From: Adiantum capillus-veneris
Taxonomy: Eukaryota > Streptophyta > Polypodiopsida > Polypodiales > Pteridaceae
Direction of reading: 5' to 3'
DNA: 64,000 nt
NCBI GenBank assembly: GCA_014529385.2
Contig: CM043944.1
Span: forward strand, 54,095,268-54,159,267
Positions 45,296 through 57,262 of this stretch are shown here, piece after piece (the stretch's first letter is position 1; each line of letters opens with the position of its first letter). Position numbers and translations under genes: made by a program. Under the pieces are notes generated by a model, which was not told the DNA's origin, searched no databases, and worked only from the letters and a program-made list of their open reading frames with translations.

Positions 45296-45920
45296 AGGAT
45301 GATTATCTTCCATACCTCAATAGGCTATATCTTCCTCACTTCCCATGCTCGTCCCATATGCAGGGCAAAGAGGAATTCAAATTTACTATGCTAGGAGTAA
45401 AGCATACTTGTATTGGCTTACCAAGAAATGAGAACATACAAGAATATGTTTCAAAATGTATGGTATACCAAAAGATGAAGTATGATAGAGGGACCATGGC
45501 TTGCCAACATCTAATTGTGTCGGATAGAAATCCTACCATGACCACTAATTTCTGATAGAGTCTCTATCAGAACTAGAGTAACCCTCTTATGTCGGCCTAC
45601 TATTCCAACGGATGGCCAAAAGAAAAATCACAAAACTAATGATCGTTGATCTACTAAAAGTCTGTAATTTGAAGTAGATCAATGCTCAAAATGGGAGAAG
45701 TACTTACCCCAACAACAATATGTCTCTAAGAATGTGAACATACTTCTAAGGGGAAAATACCTTTTGAGGCTAAATACGGAAGATCCAAAAGTCCCTTGTA
45801 GCTTAAGGTGCCTGGGAAGATCTTCATTGCAAAGGAGTATAGCCAAGATCAAAACAAATCTTTTTAGAAGATTAAACAGGCTATATCCATCTATTAGCTA
45901 GGCAAAAGAGGCTCCTGCCA
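45296..45920 (+). pseudogene. Gypsy-E integrase remnant
   Basis: Pieces in several frames: SKAYLYWLTKK (zinc-binding region), VSKCMVYQKMKYD (Cys pair), PTIPTDGQKKNHKTND (a weakened catalytic-Glu block), FEAKYGRSKSPL. No usable ORF; the Glu of the usual TDGQTE block is Lys here. Confidence 0.55.
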
Positions 45921-46782
45921 TTAGGCACAAAAGAGCCTTATCCTTTAAAGAAAAAGAAAAAAAGTTGTGTCTTACTAAACTTCCCCAAGGCTCATCTAAG
46001 GCAAATTACACACAAAAATCCTACGGCCCATTAAAGGTATTATGCTAGGTCAGCATAAAGATACTATGGCCCCTTCTAAATTTTCAGGCCCATCCATAAG
46101 ATGACTTATCAATTAAAGTTGCCCAACTACTGGCTCATATATATATCATTTTTAATGAGAGCCTATTCGAGCCTTATTAAGGAGAGCCACCAATAGGTCA
46201 TAAATAAAGACCCACCAGAGATCAAGGATGAAGCAAACGAGCTCCAACCTAAGTTCATCCATTGACAAGAGCACAAGGTATTAATCAATGGTAAGATAAT
46301 TGACAGTATCTTATTTAAGTTAATAATTATCCTTTCAAAGATGCTAAATGCATGCAAAGAACATAGCTTAAGGATAATATGACCATTGTTAATGATGCTT
46401 ACAATGACACAGAAGAGTAAGCAAATGTAAAAGAAATGCATTTTAAATGATTAATAGTTTTGTCTTGTAAGACTCTCTTTTATGTTTTGTGCACAAATTT
46501 TAAGAAGTATACATACTTAGGATCATGTTTTTGATGATTACGTCTCCCAAACACCAAGTAAAACTTGTCACTCTACTTTGGAAGTATGATATGGACTAAA
46601 GAGTAGACATGCTTGCGGCAGACAATGTCTCTCAAGCACCAAGTGGATTAGTCATCCATTCAGGAATGATGTCATAGGGTAAAAATGGATCCCCTACCCG
46701 CTAAGACCAATGGACTAATGGGTGAGACTTTACCATCTTTACCTCATAGACGAAGAAGACTATGATTTCAAGAGAGAGGTAA
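45921..46782. other. 3' end of Gypsy-E interior, no gene recognised
   Basis: Decayed downstream part before the purine tract (AAGAGAGAGG, about 46769-46778). No chromodomain or other domain could be recognised. Confidence 0.5.
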
Positions 46783-48601
46783 TGTCATAACAACTAATAT
46801 CTAACCAAACCAAATGATTTTCTCATATTAAATTGATCACTTAATGTGGGAGAATAAACGAGAACAAGGGTTAAGATATTGAGATGTGCTTATAGATCTA
46901 TCACGGGGCCAATAGAAAAGGGTCCCAACTGAGAGATGGTCTATCAAAGTTAAAGGTTAACCAATGGAGCATAAGACCTTAGGGTTAGCTTCATTGAAGA
47001 CCTCCAATAATGTGTGTAAAAGTCATTTGACCTTAGGTAAGCTAGGGTTGAGCTTGAGGCGGGAACCCGACCCAGCTCGAAGTGCTTGTCTTGCTTGATG
47101 ACTAAGGTGCTTGAGGTGCTTGAAATGCTTGAGGTGCTTGATGATTGAGATGCTTGAGCTGCTTGACATGCTTGAGATGCTAGGGCTGTACTTGAGGTGA
47201 GAACCCATCCCAAGCTTAAAGTGCTTAAGGGCCAAGCTTGTGGTGGGAACTGGGCTTATGCATGAGGGGCTTGAGGTGTCAAAAAGTCAAATATTCAATC
47301 CCTACAAGGAGGGGGCGAGCCCTACATGAGGGGGGATGAGAGAGAACACCCACACACTTACACAAGGCATGCATGGTACAAAGAAAGAAAAAGGGGCACT
47401 TGTCAAGTTCCTCCTCATGTTGCCCTCATGGTGTGCCTGAAGCCTATTGGTTGGCCACCCAAGGGGTCCAATGATAATTAAGGAGATTTAATTAATTGAT
47501 TTTGAATTTATCAAGTACTCTCTCTCAAAGGGGAATGGGGGACACTTGTCCCAAGGCTACCCTTGCTACTTGTAATGCCTCTTGCTTGTGATTGAGGGGT
47601 CCAATGAGCTTCAAGCATGAGCTACAAGGGGGGGTTGACCAAGCAAGCTAGGGGGTTGCTTAGGGGCTATACTCACCCACACACACACACACACACTCAA
47701 AAACACTCTCATGGTGTGGTATGCAAGGTGCAAGAGCTCCATCTCCTTCTCCAAGCTCCTTGAGAAGTTGAGAGCCTACACCAGCACTCTTGGCTATGGA
47801 ATGCAAATTCAACCAAGAGCTATGCTTGAATGCTTAAGATTGCCATCTTCTCCATCTTCATAACTATGCTATTATGTATGCTAAGCAAAAAAAGTGATGA
47901 TAAGTGAGGAACTATTTCTTTCTCCTATGGAATACTTCTTCTTCCTCTTCCCTACCCTCATTCCTTGCTAGCTCTCTTCACCTTTGAAGGTGTTTGAGGT
48001 CTTGGGACTGAGGCTTGGGATAGTCAATGCTTTCCACAAGTTTATGTTATGCTTATTTCAAGAAGGCTAATGGTTTATAGCAAGTAGATTAATTACTTCA
48101 TGCAAGTAGATTAATTGTATTGCAAGGTAGATTGATTGTTGCTTTAAACACAAGTTGATGCATAAAAGTTCACTTCTTCATGAACCCAAATGATTTAGGG
48201 AACACGAGGATTGATAATGCTCACAAGTTCTTGATTGTTTTCAAGCTAAGATTGATTGTTGCTATTAAGCAAAAGTTTCGTGTATGAAGCTTCCATCTTC
48301 ATACCGCCAAAGATGTCTCAAGGAACACGAAGATTGTATTGTACCAAGTCTCTCTTAATGAGAGAATCTATAATACAAATGCCTTTTGGAGGGGGGACCA
48401 GCTCCACATAAATCCGGTCCTCAATTGTTGTCATATTCTCTAAACTCTCTCGCTTGCAAAAGTATTGCTCATGCCTAGTTAATTCAATGCTATGATTAAT
48501 TTGCTACTACAAATTAAGTTCACCCTCTATGCTCTCAAAGTTGCTCGCTCTAATTCTCTTAATTCCGTTATTCTCTAAGTTCTTAGGCCATTTCCATTAC
48601 A
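46783..48601 (+). repeat. 3' LTR of Gypsy-E
   Basis: 1819 bp, TGTCATAA to TTACA. Serves as the reference for the empty TTAA site and includes a segment of about 250 bp (48137-48390) that the 5' LTR lacks. That segment is itself a rough tandem repeat: GATTGATTGTTGCT occurs at about 48130 and 48250, each followed by GGAACACGA-GATTG further on. Confidence 0.85.
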
Positions 48602-49515
<914 letters not shown>

Positions 49516-49565
49516 TGGGTGGTTGGGAGGTAGACTCCTAGGTTCTAGTTCCCCTTGTCTAACAT

Positions 49566-49578
49566 TGGTATCAAGAGC
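49566..49578 (+). promoter_or_regulatory. Primer-binding site of Gypsy-F
   Basis: TGGTATCAAGAGC, the initiator-tRNA-Met complement with one inserted A, followed by AAGGTT. Confidence 0.7.
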
Positions 49579-50287
49579 AAGGTTCCTTTTTTGGGAAAGG
49601 CACAGCCATGGAGGAGGGGAACCACACAATTGTGCATGCTTTTTTGCATGTCGGGGTAAAGGGAGTGTGGAATTCACCTCTTGTGAGGAGGAAGGCAGGC
49701 CCAAAGGCGTGGGCAACTGCCCTTGCAAAGAGAAGCCGCCGAGGTTGGTTGGACCTGCACCAAACGCCGCCCTTGGGGGCTCTACGGCATCGCATTGGTG
49801 TGGGGAGCTTTTCCCGTGCCTGTATGGTAGGCGGAGACGAGCAACACACGAGGCGGGGGGAGCTTGGCTCAACCCCTTGCGTTGTCTGCAAGCAGCCATA
49901 GTTGGTGAGCTTTCCAAATTACACACCTGACGGGCGCCCAACCCCTTGCGGGTTGGTGGCCAAAGTTTTTTTTTACACACAAGGGACGGTACCCACATTG
50001 GGGTACCCCCCCCTTCCTCTTGTGCGGCTTCGGCAAGGTTCGGCATATCGACACGGCCAGCAAGTACTTCGACACACACATTTTCTGCATATTATCGGTA
50101 GAAACTCAAAAATTTAATACAAGCATCTCGAGGGGAGTTCCAAGTGACATTATTTTCAAAATCAATTAACGGTTGCATAATTGATTCAGCTATAAGGAAT
50201 TAAGGAATTCCCTATACAGTTGACATATCAATCGATTTCCACCTTGATAATATCGACTTTGATAGAAATAGCAAGGCTAATTAAACT
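49579..50287 (+). other. Leader of Gypsy-F, no gene seen
   Basis: Open frames on both strands (for example 49483-50079 minus) but no family resemblance; GC-rich untranslated leader is the likely nature. Confidence 0.5.
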
Positions 50288-51571
50288 TTGCAAGTGCTCT
50301 CAATCTCAGGTATTTTTATGACTATTCCTTGCACCACACTGTGTTGCCATGGATTCAGATATCAATATGACTTTGATTTTGAGCAAAGTACGCCTGACCC
50401 TGCCCATGATGGCCCGCGGCAGGATCTTCTCAAGGAGAGTACCCGCGACGCTACGGTAGGTGATGACACTTATGAATTGCTCGACATTCAAGAATTTCGT
50501 GCACTTCAGACACGCATGTCAGTCATGGATGAAAATTTTAAAGCTTTAAATGAAAATTTCACTAAACTATCCACATTAGTGATTCAATTAATGCAACAAC
50601 GGTCCAAGGGTCTTGCTGACATACACATGCATGAGCACGTTGCTACACAAGGGCAAGGCCCTTCTAATCCAGGGCAAGGCCCAACTACTGATACTTTGCA
50701 CACTCTCACTGCAAAAGAGGAGTTGTTGAAAAACACCAAGCACTGACTTTTAAGGGAGAAGACCGAGATCGCAATAAGGATGCAGTGAATATCTTTCTCA
50801 GCAAGTGGGATGAAATTCACGCCTTACGGCGTACTTTGGACGCAGTCAGAGCTTTGCAAACGAGCTTAACTATGGAAGGCAAGGCCTACTAAATGGCCGA
50901 TGTCTCTCAAGGAGAAGAATATTATACCACAGAGTTGGGCAGCTTTGGAAGCTATATTTCGCAAAGAATTTTTGCCTACAAATGAGGCAGATCGAAATTG
51001 GACGGCTTGGGACAGGTGTTCCATGCGCCAATACCCATCATTGCTTGAATATATATCTCACTATCGGGATGTTATCCTCAAGTTGGAAGGCTTAGATAAC
51101 TTTCAACAAGTACGGGGGCTTATACATGGTCTGACACTAGAGCTTAAGAAGTACGTCAAGACCCAAGACCCTAAAACACTTGAGGAAACCATAGTGAAAG
51201 CACATATTCACGATGATCCAGATGAAAAGAAAGCACATAATATTCACGTGCCTGCTAATACACATGGTAATACACGCACTCAGTATGGGCACAATATAAG
51301 GAAATTTATAGTAGCCAATTCAAAAGCATCTAAAAAACCCAAGGGGTCCAGAGGTCCTCTCTCTCCTGAGGACTTTGATAAAGCTAAGAAAGAGAAATTA
51401 TGTTTTCAATGTTTAGGAAGCGGTCATGGCAAAAAGAATTGTCCCAAGGGGAAATCTGCTGCTCATGGCAAGGAGAAAGCAGTGCACACGGTGCAACTGT
51501 TGCCTCTTGAGTCTTCCTCATGGTTATCTATAGTGGAAGCAACACACATCGAGGTGGTGCATGAATGCTGA
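50288..51571 (+). pseudogene. Gypsy-F gag
   Basis: Two long frames. 50288-50746 (coiled region with FRALQTRMSVMDENFKALNE) and 50900-51571 (223 residues) with WAALEAIFRKEFLPTNEADR, YISHYRDVILKLEGLDNF, LIHGLTLELKKYV and zinc knuckle CFQCLGSGHGKKNC (about 51401-51442). A frameshift around 50740-50900 separates them. Best-kept gag of this family in the window; matches Gypsy-D. Confidence 0.8.
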
Positions 51572-51583
51572 CTTACAGCTTCC

Positions 51584-52192
51584 ATGTGGCAACAAACCTT
51601 TGGACCACATGAGTTAGTACGTATGCACGGATATGTGCAAGGGCACAAGGTGTACATCTTGGTAGATGACGGTGCTACTCACAATTTCATCAATTATGGA
51701 TTGGTGAAAACCCACCGCTACAAGGTAGCAATGATGAATGGACATGATACCGAAATCTGGGATACTCAAGTCCGAGCTGTTCCGTTGAAAGTACGAGGTT
51801 ACTCCACATGCTTGGATTTTCAGGTTATGAACATGGAGAGGGCAGACGTGGTGCTTGGTAGGGAGTGGTTGCATAGCCTAGGACCATCACTGAAGTGTAG
51901 CTATGAGCACAATAGCTTGATGTTTGAATCCCATGGTGCACATGTGTTGTTTTTAGGAGAGAAGGATGTATCTTCTTCATCATTGATTTGTACAGCTGAG
52001 CTTATGCAGCTCATTTTTGATAATGAAGTAGATCAAGTTTTCTTGTGTTACTCACTGTCTCATTTTCTCTTTAACATTCAATCTGTTGAACATTCCTCAA
52101 CGCCGCATGCTTCTCTGCATCTCTTCCACCAATGGCTACTTCCAAACAAGCAAACGTTGCTAGTGGGCCTTTCAAAATACTCAAGCGAGTAG
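51584..52192 (+). CDS. Gypsy-F protease, fused to deleted pol
   Basis: Protease with KVYILVDDGATHNFIN (VDDGAT where most Gypsy proteases have VDSGAT/VDTGAT) and ADVVLGREWLHSLGPSLKCS. It stays open to 52192, but from about 52130 the DNA is that of the integrase C-terminus in another frame, so the last 20 residues are not native. The expected RT sequence does not follow. Confidence 0.75.
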   Translation: MWQQTFGPHELVRMHGYVQGHKVYILVDDGATHNFINYGLVKTHRYKVAMMNGHDTEIWDTQVRAVPLKVRGYSTCLDFQVMNMERADVVLGREWLHSLGPSLKCSYEHNSLMFESHGAHVLFLGEKDVSSSSLICTAELMQLIFDNEVDQVFLCYSLSHFLFNIQSVEHSSTPHASLHLFHQWLLPNKQTLLVGLSKYSSE

Positions 52193-52482
52193 GTGATCGT
52201 GCCTACAAATTACTGCTACCTACACATTCTCGTATTCATTCGGTGTTTCATGTAAGCCGTTTACGTAAGCGGTTACATGGGGACAACAATGTCATTGACC
52301 AACAGATTTTGGTTGATTTCATTGAACCTCCTACCTTACCGCATGAACCTGAACGTGTTCTCAATTATCATGAGTTACATACACGACATCATGTATGTCA
52401 TCATGAGTTACATACACGACATCATGTACGTCAACAAGCTTTAATCAAGTGGGTGGTTGGGAGGTGGACTCCTAGGTTCTAG
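52132..52482 (+). pseudogene. Gypsy-F integrase C-terminal fragment
   Basis: Begins at the deletion point with VASGPFKILKRVGDRAYKL (GPF motif) and HSVFHVSRLRKRL, then a chromodomain-like approach (LIKW) that is cut off by LTR-derived sequence. An 11-residue in-frame duplication (HELHTRHHV twice; 33-bp period at 52369 and 52402) is present. Confidence 0.75.
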
Positions 52483-52736
52483 TTCCCCTTGGCTAAAAAA
52501 TTCTTGGTGTTATTTGGGGTGGGCGTTTTGCCTTGCTAGATTCTGGGTTTGATTGGCTAATTTTGAACCCTGGGTGAAATAATGGCTTGAATTTCCTAGA
52601 GGGTGGTACCTTAATGGTACCTAACCCTTGTAGTTAATAGGGATTATGAGCTTGTGGTGGGTTTTATGTCTCTGCATACTCTATCACATTCCACTTAACT
52701 CATGGTGGCTCCCTCCTGACGGGTCTGCGCTACTGT

Positions 52737-52780
<44 letters not shown>

Positions 52781-53069
52781 CCCTCTGTACAAGGCATTGC
52801 TGCTGGATACTTCTCCCTCTCTATGTTGGGCCCGCCTTACTGTGTAGGTGGAAGATTGCCACTAGCTCCAAACATGCTCTCTATCCCTCCCTCTCTCCCC
52901 CCTTCTGTCTTTGTACCTGGTAGCGCTGACAGCTGCTCCACCATTCACCTAATGAGGTTGGTCCCTCCTTACAACTATGAAGGAAGGTGCTACTTGCTCC
53001 AAACCCTATAAAAAGGTGAGTTGTACATGCTCACTTAGAATTGGTAGTGTGTGCGTGTGTACTTGGTGG

Positions 53070-53114
<45 letters not shown>

Positions 53115-54314
53115 CACTTATATTTGTGGTATACTAGCTGAAACTTCCCCTGGTAATCAATCTACCCTATACTCAGATACTCTTGTCTCAAACCCCTAAT
53201 AGCAGTGTCAATTGGAATTGACCATACCCACTGGAGTGCAAATCACTTGATGCTTATAAAAATTCCTATATCTTTCACCTCATGTGGGATAAAACCTCTC
53301 CTATATTGTCTTGGCATAAATAGATTGCTAAGTTAAATATGATTTAGCTACTACTATTTAGAAAAAACCCTTGAGGTTCTAATTTTCTTTAATGAGACCT
53401 TACCCCTAAACTCATTTCTATTGGAGTTATAACCCTAGTACCTATTGTTTGAGCAAGTACGCAGCCTTTATTGTGTCTCTCCTCCCAAGCATGAAGATAT
53501 TTTTGCAAGCTCCCTTACTTGCCTAATGCATAGTGGAATTATCCTGGTTCCCCCTTCTCTCTCCTCCTTGCACCATCGCAAAGGATTCCTAATATCATAA
53601 CCCTATAGCTGCATCACCTAAAAACTTGGAATGTGGTCCAATATTGTAAGCAAATTTTGTGTGGGTCTCATTGATTGATTATTGCTTGGTGATCTTTGAC
53701 TTGCAACTATTTGACACAAGGTGAAGGCTAATCTTTTCCCTCACTTCTATGTTGTGTGTCCCAAAAAGTGAGTTGAGTGTGGTGTCGGTCATTTACACTG
53801 GTTCACTATAAGTGAATGTGTGTGGGGTGTTGCAGGGTCTGCCTTCCTAAGAAACTCACTATGGAGCTTGTTGAGCAAAATACTTACTCTCAGGTTGGTG
53901 CCAAACCAAATATGTTTTTCCTTGGAAAAAATTACCCATAACCTGTTTCTACTCTGGGTTTTTGAATACCATGACTTGTTGTCACTATGCTGTGTCACTA
54001 AAAGGTTATTAATTGCTACATTGACGGAATTTTTGTTTTTGGTTTAGCATGAAAAATAAACTAATTTGATTGGTCTAAAACCTCTGCTTATTGTTGTTTG
54101 AATATTATTGTTTCAAATTGGTCGATTATCTCAGTCCTTGAACAATGGTAATTTGTTGTATAATTGATTAGTTGATGGGCTACAATGAACTAGGTGGTTT
54201 ATGCTTTTACTAGCATTTTTCGGTATGTTTATACTTGGTAGATGTTGCCTTGGGATTGCTTGAGCAATTTGGCTCCTTCTCAAAGGTCCTGTTTGCTAAA
54301 ATTTCATATGAACG

Positions 54315-54407
<93 letters not shown>
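54315..54407. repeat. (CA)n microsatellite
   Basis: About 46 CA units without interruption. Confidence 0.95.
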
Positions 54408-54409
<2 letters not shown>

Positions 54410-55155
54410 GAGAGTCCAAAAGATCCACCCCTAGGTATTTTGTATTACTTGTAGCTTATATAAGAGCTTGACTCAACTTTGTGTGTTTCATCATCTTCGA
54501 TTAGACCCTATTACGAGAACAAACATAGAACCATTTGGCACTTGCAATACATAGCCAACAATTTTGTGTAGCTCTTGTGATTATAATATCAAGAACCCGT
54601 TCTTGTGATCACTATATCATCATCATAAACACAAAACGATAAATTTTTATGTGGTTGAGTCGAGTACAAATGCCTTTACACTAACATAGATTGCCTTCTC
54701 TCTTTGAACCAAAGCTAGGCATTTTATTGTGTTGTTTACTATCTATTTCACTCAATGATCATTCTAGTATAGCTAGTCATCCTTCTAGTATTTTAGAAGA
54801 TAACTTCAAATGCTAACCTAGTGCCATCCCTTGCTAGAATGAGTTTGTCTCTTCAGAAAGCTATTCTAGGTTGGGTTAGAGTTAGTTGTCAGTTTAGACA
54901 GGTAGAGTTTAGACAACAATTTAGACAAAGACTTTGATACTGACTTGAAAATGAAAATAGTAATTAAAATGGAAATGACACATAGAATGGAATTAGAATT
55001 GGATTATATTGAGATTAATACAATTAAAATAAATTATAGTATGAGCCAAAGGATTGCTTTGAGCTTACATGCAAAAGAGTACAAGAGCATAGTACAATAG
55101 TGTGTCACTCCCAAGATCTCTCAAGACATCACCCCAGTCATTCCCTGTCAAACGA

Positions 55156-55159
<4 letters not shown>

Positions 55160-55223
<64 letters not shown>

Positions 55224-55238
55224 GCGCGCACGCGCACA
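55160..55238. repeat. (CA)n with CG-rich end
   Basis: CA units grading into CGCACGCGCGCACGCGCA; alternating purine-pyrimidine throughout. 340 bp upstream of the predicted gene. Confidence 0.9.
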
Positions 55239-55579
55239 AGAAAACTGGGGTTAATTTGAACTTTACCCTGTATGAGGTAAAGTTATTTGAGGGGAGGGGG
55301 GGGGATTCAAAAGAGTTACCCCTGCTCTTGTGGGTCAGATTTCGTGTTGGAAAAATTATAAGCTGAAAGTTGCGAAAATAAATTCTTTTCCCTCTCATGT
55401 AATTTATCACGTCGTTTCGGACACATCAACACAGTGTCAAAGTAGCTCTTCGGAAAGGACGTGCAGGAGGGCGGCGCAGATCCGGCGGAGCAGAAGAAGA
55501 TTATAAGCGAACTTAGAGAAGGGAAGAGTCTCTCTCTCTCCACACGCGCGCACACACACATACGGTACACGCCCACGCG

Positions 55580-56951
55580 ATGGAGAACTTCTCGGACGTA
55601 ACGGCGGCCCCTGCGGCATCCTCGACTTCTGGAAGTAGCACTGGTGGAAGTAGGCGTTCGTCATCCTCGACTTCTGGTAGTAGGCATTCGTCATCCTCGA
55701 TTTCAGATCACTGGGATGAAGTGGAGCTAGATATGTATACACCTCCATCGGCGCAACTAGCTACTCATAGTGACGATGAGTCTATGACGTCAGAAGACAG
55801 AGAGATGGCGCGCCTTGTTGACGAAACATACGCACGTATGCATTCCTCACCAGCCAGACGTCCCCCATCGCCGGCGCCGGCGCCGGCCTCACACGCAAAT
55901 TCCTCCTGCAGCCGTAGCCATGGGCCGTCACGTATGCATTCCTCACCATCTCCATCGGCCGGAGCCAGACGTCCCTTAGCGCCATCGGCGCCGGCCTCAC
56001 AGTCAAATTCCTCCTGCAGCCGTAGGCATGGGTCCCCCATCTCACAGTCCTCACGTATGCATACCTCACCATCTCCATCGGCCGCATCCAAACGTCCCCC
56101 AGCGCGGGCGCCGGCCTCACCCTCACGTCTGCATTCCTCACCATCCCCATCGGCTGGAGCCAGACGTTCCCCAGCGCCACCGGCGCCTGCCTCACACTCA
56201 GCTTCCTCCGGCAGCCGTAGGCATGGGTCCCCCATCTCAGAGCCGTCAGACCGAGCTAAGAGAATCCGTTCCTCGCCGGCAGGATCCTTTTCCAATTCCG
56301 CTCGTCCGGACTCTCGCCGGTCTGCCAGTCCTGCCCCGTCAGGCTCCGACTCTTCCGAAGCCACCTGGCCGTTTGATGTGACTCCGTTTGTTCAGCCATT
56401 TCTTGCTCGACCGTCAGGCTTCGATCTGGCCTTGCCGTTCGAGATATCTCCGTCTGTTCGGCCATTCCAAGTTGTCCAGCCCCGCCCCATCGCTCAGGGG
56501 AACGAGTTCAACAATTTAGTAGGCCCATTCCCAGTTTGCAGGAATGCACATCCTCCACAACCATCCCTTGCGAATGGTATGTATGTATCACCAACAAGCT
56601 GGCCCCCTGCAAGAAGAAGAGCATGTTTAAATTGTCCTATTCATTGTCCGGGTCCACGTTCTCCACGTTCTTCACCAAGAACAATACTACCTTGGCCCTA
56701 CCCTAATTCTGTGTTCTATCCCTACAGATAATGTTTTTCCACACAGGGCAGCTCCTTTACAGTTTCAATCTGGATGCGCAGGTCCACCACATGGACGGAG
56801 AGGATCACCATTTCCATTGAATCATGGTCCACATGCAACTGCAAATGCACAACCACCATCCCAATATTTACCAAGACCCTCTGCTTACGAACATATGATG
56901 GATCCATACAGAGCAATTTATCGCTCACCATATGAAGGCCCTAGTCGTTGA
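55580..56951 (+). CDS. Predicted host gene: Ser/Pro/Arg-rich protein, two exons
   Basis: Proposed CDS 55580-56576 joined to 56728-56951, 406 residues. The intron 56577-56727 (151 bp) begins GTATGT and ends CTACAG; splicing joins an in-frame Asp codon, and the second exon, which lies in another frame, keeps the same Pro/Ser/His-rich style to a TGA. The start is the first ATG after a CT/CA-rich leader. N-terminal part is Ser/Gly-rich (SSTSGSSTGGSRRSSSS), then an acidic stretch (DHWDEVELDMYTPP, SDDESMTSEDREMARLVDE), then about four copies of an Arg-x-His-Ser-Ser-Pro unit (residues about 86-225), then two related motifs WPFDVTPFVQPF and LPFEISPSVRPF. It looks intrinsically disordered. I do not recognise the family; SR-like or regulatory roles would be guesses. 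It is GC-rich compared with its surroundings. Confidence 0.6.
56577..56727 (+). other. Predicted intron of the 55,580 gene
   Basis: Donor AATG/GTATGT and acceptor CCCTACAG/AT, with a pyrimidine-containing stretch before the acceptor. 151 bp, not a multiple of 3, and its removal restores a continuous frame to 56951. Reading through instead would end at 56731. Confidence 0.65.
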
Positions 56952-57002
56952 CCTAAAGGAGCCCCCCCCCCCCCCCCCGACAGATATAATGAGGTCCCCG
57001 CC

Positions 57003-57262
57003 AAGGCCTAAAATTGACAAGCATAGTAGAAATTTCTTTTGACGGGCAATTTAATTTTCAAGCCCCCTTTCATATGCTTTGTGTAATGCAATCAACTTAT
57101 ATAATTTGCCATATATAATGTAAACTTAAGACTATAAACACGAAAAATGACAGACAATTTCGAGATTCTAGCATGTCAAATGACAGAAGGTTTTTTTGAA
57201 GTACCTAGTTTGACACACAAAATAGCCCTTGACAGGAAAAATAAGTGTCAATTTTAGGCCAT
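57003..57262. mobile_element. MITE just downstream of the predicted gene
   Basis: Terminal inverted repeats AAGGCCTAAAATTGACA and TGTCAATTTTAGGCCAT (16 of 17 match), flanked by the 10-bp direct repeat GGTCCCCGCC (56993-57002 and 57263-57272). 260 bp, no ORF. A 9-10-bp duplication points to the Mutator superfamily. It lies 52 bp after the stop codon. Confidence 0.65.

Larger units (their letters stand above)
39721..48601 (+). mobile_element. Gypsy-E: Ty3/Gypsy element with both LTRs, heavily decayed
   Basis: LTRs 39721-42580 (interrupted) and 46783-48601, both starting TGTCATAA. The 3' LTR ends TTACA; flanking ACTA occurs directly before the left LTR (39717-39720) and after the right one (48602-48605). 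Initiator-Met priming site at 42582; purine tract AAGAGAGAGG before 46783. Interior: gag (42997-44127), remnants of RT, RNase H and integrase. The RT core appears deleted. Confidence 0.85.
49516..52490 (+). mobile_element. Gypsy-F: internally deleted Gypsy element
   Basis: Priming site (49566-49578), leader, gag (50288-51571), protease (51584-52130) then directly the integrase C-terminal domain (52132-52482). RT, RNase H and the integrase core are missing. A 42-bp stretch starting GTGGGTGGTTGGGAGGT is found just before the priming site (49516) and after the integrase end (52449), so LTR-derived sequence is at both ends, but whole LTRs could not be delimited. Confidence 0.7.
52491..55579. other. 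Intergenic, microsatellite-rich, includes putative promoter side of the gene at 55580
   Basis: No gene recognised. (CT)n at about 52741-52771, (CA)n at 53072-53111, 54315-54407 and 55160-55219. The last 60 bp before ATG 55580 are a CT- and CA-rich leader, as often seen before plant start codons. Confidence 0.5.

Noticed and set aside
55765-56364. 199-codon minus-strand ORF
   Set aside because: Antisense shadow of the GC-rich repeat exon at 55,580; no start context, no family, and the plus-strand reading has an intron and continues coherently.
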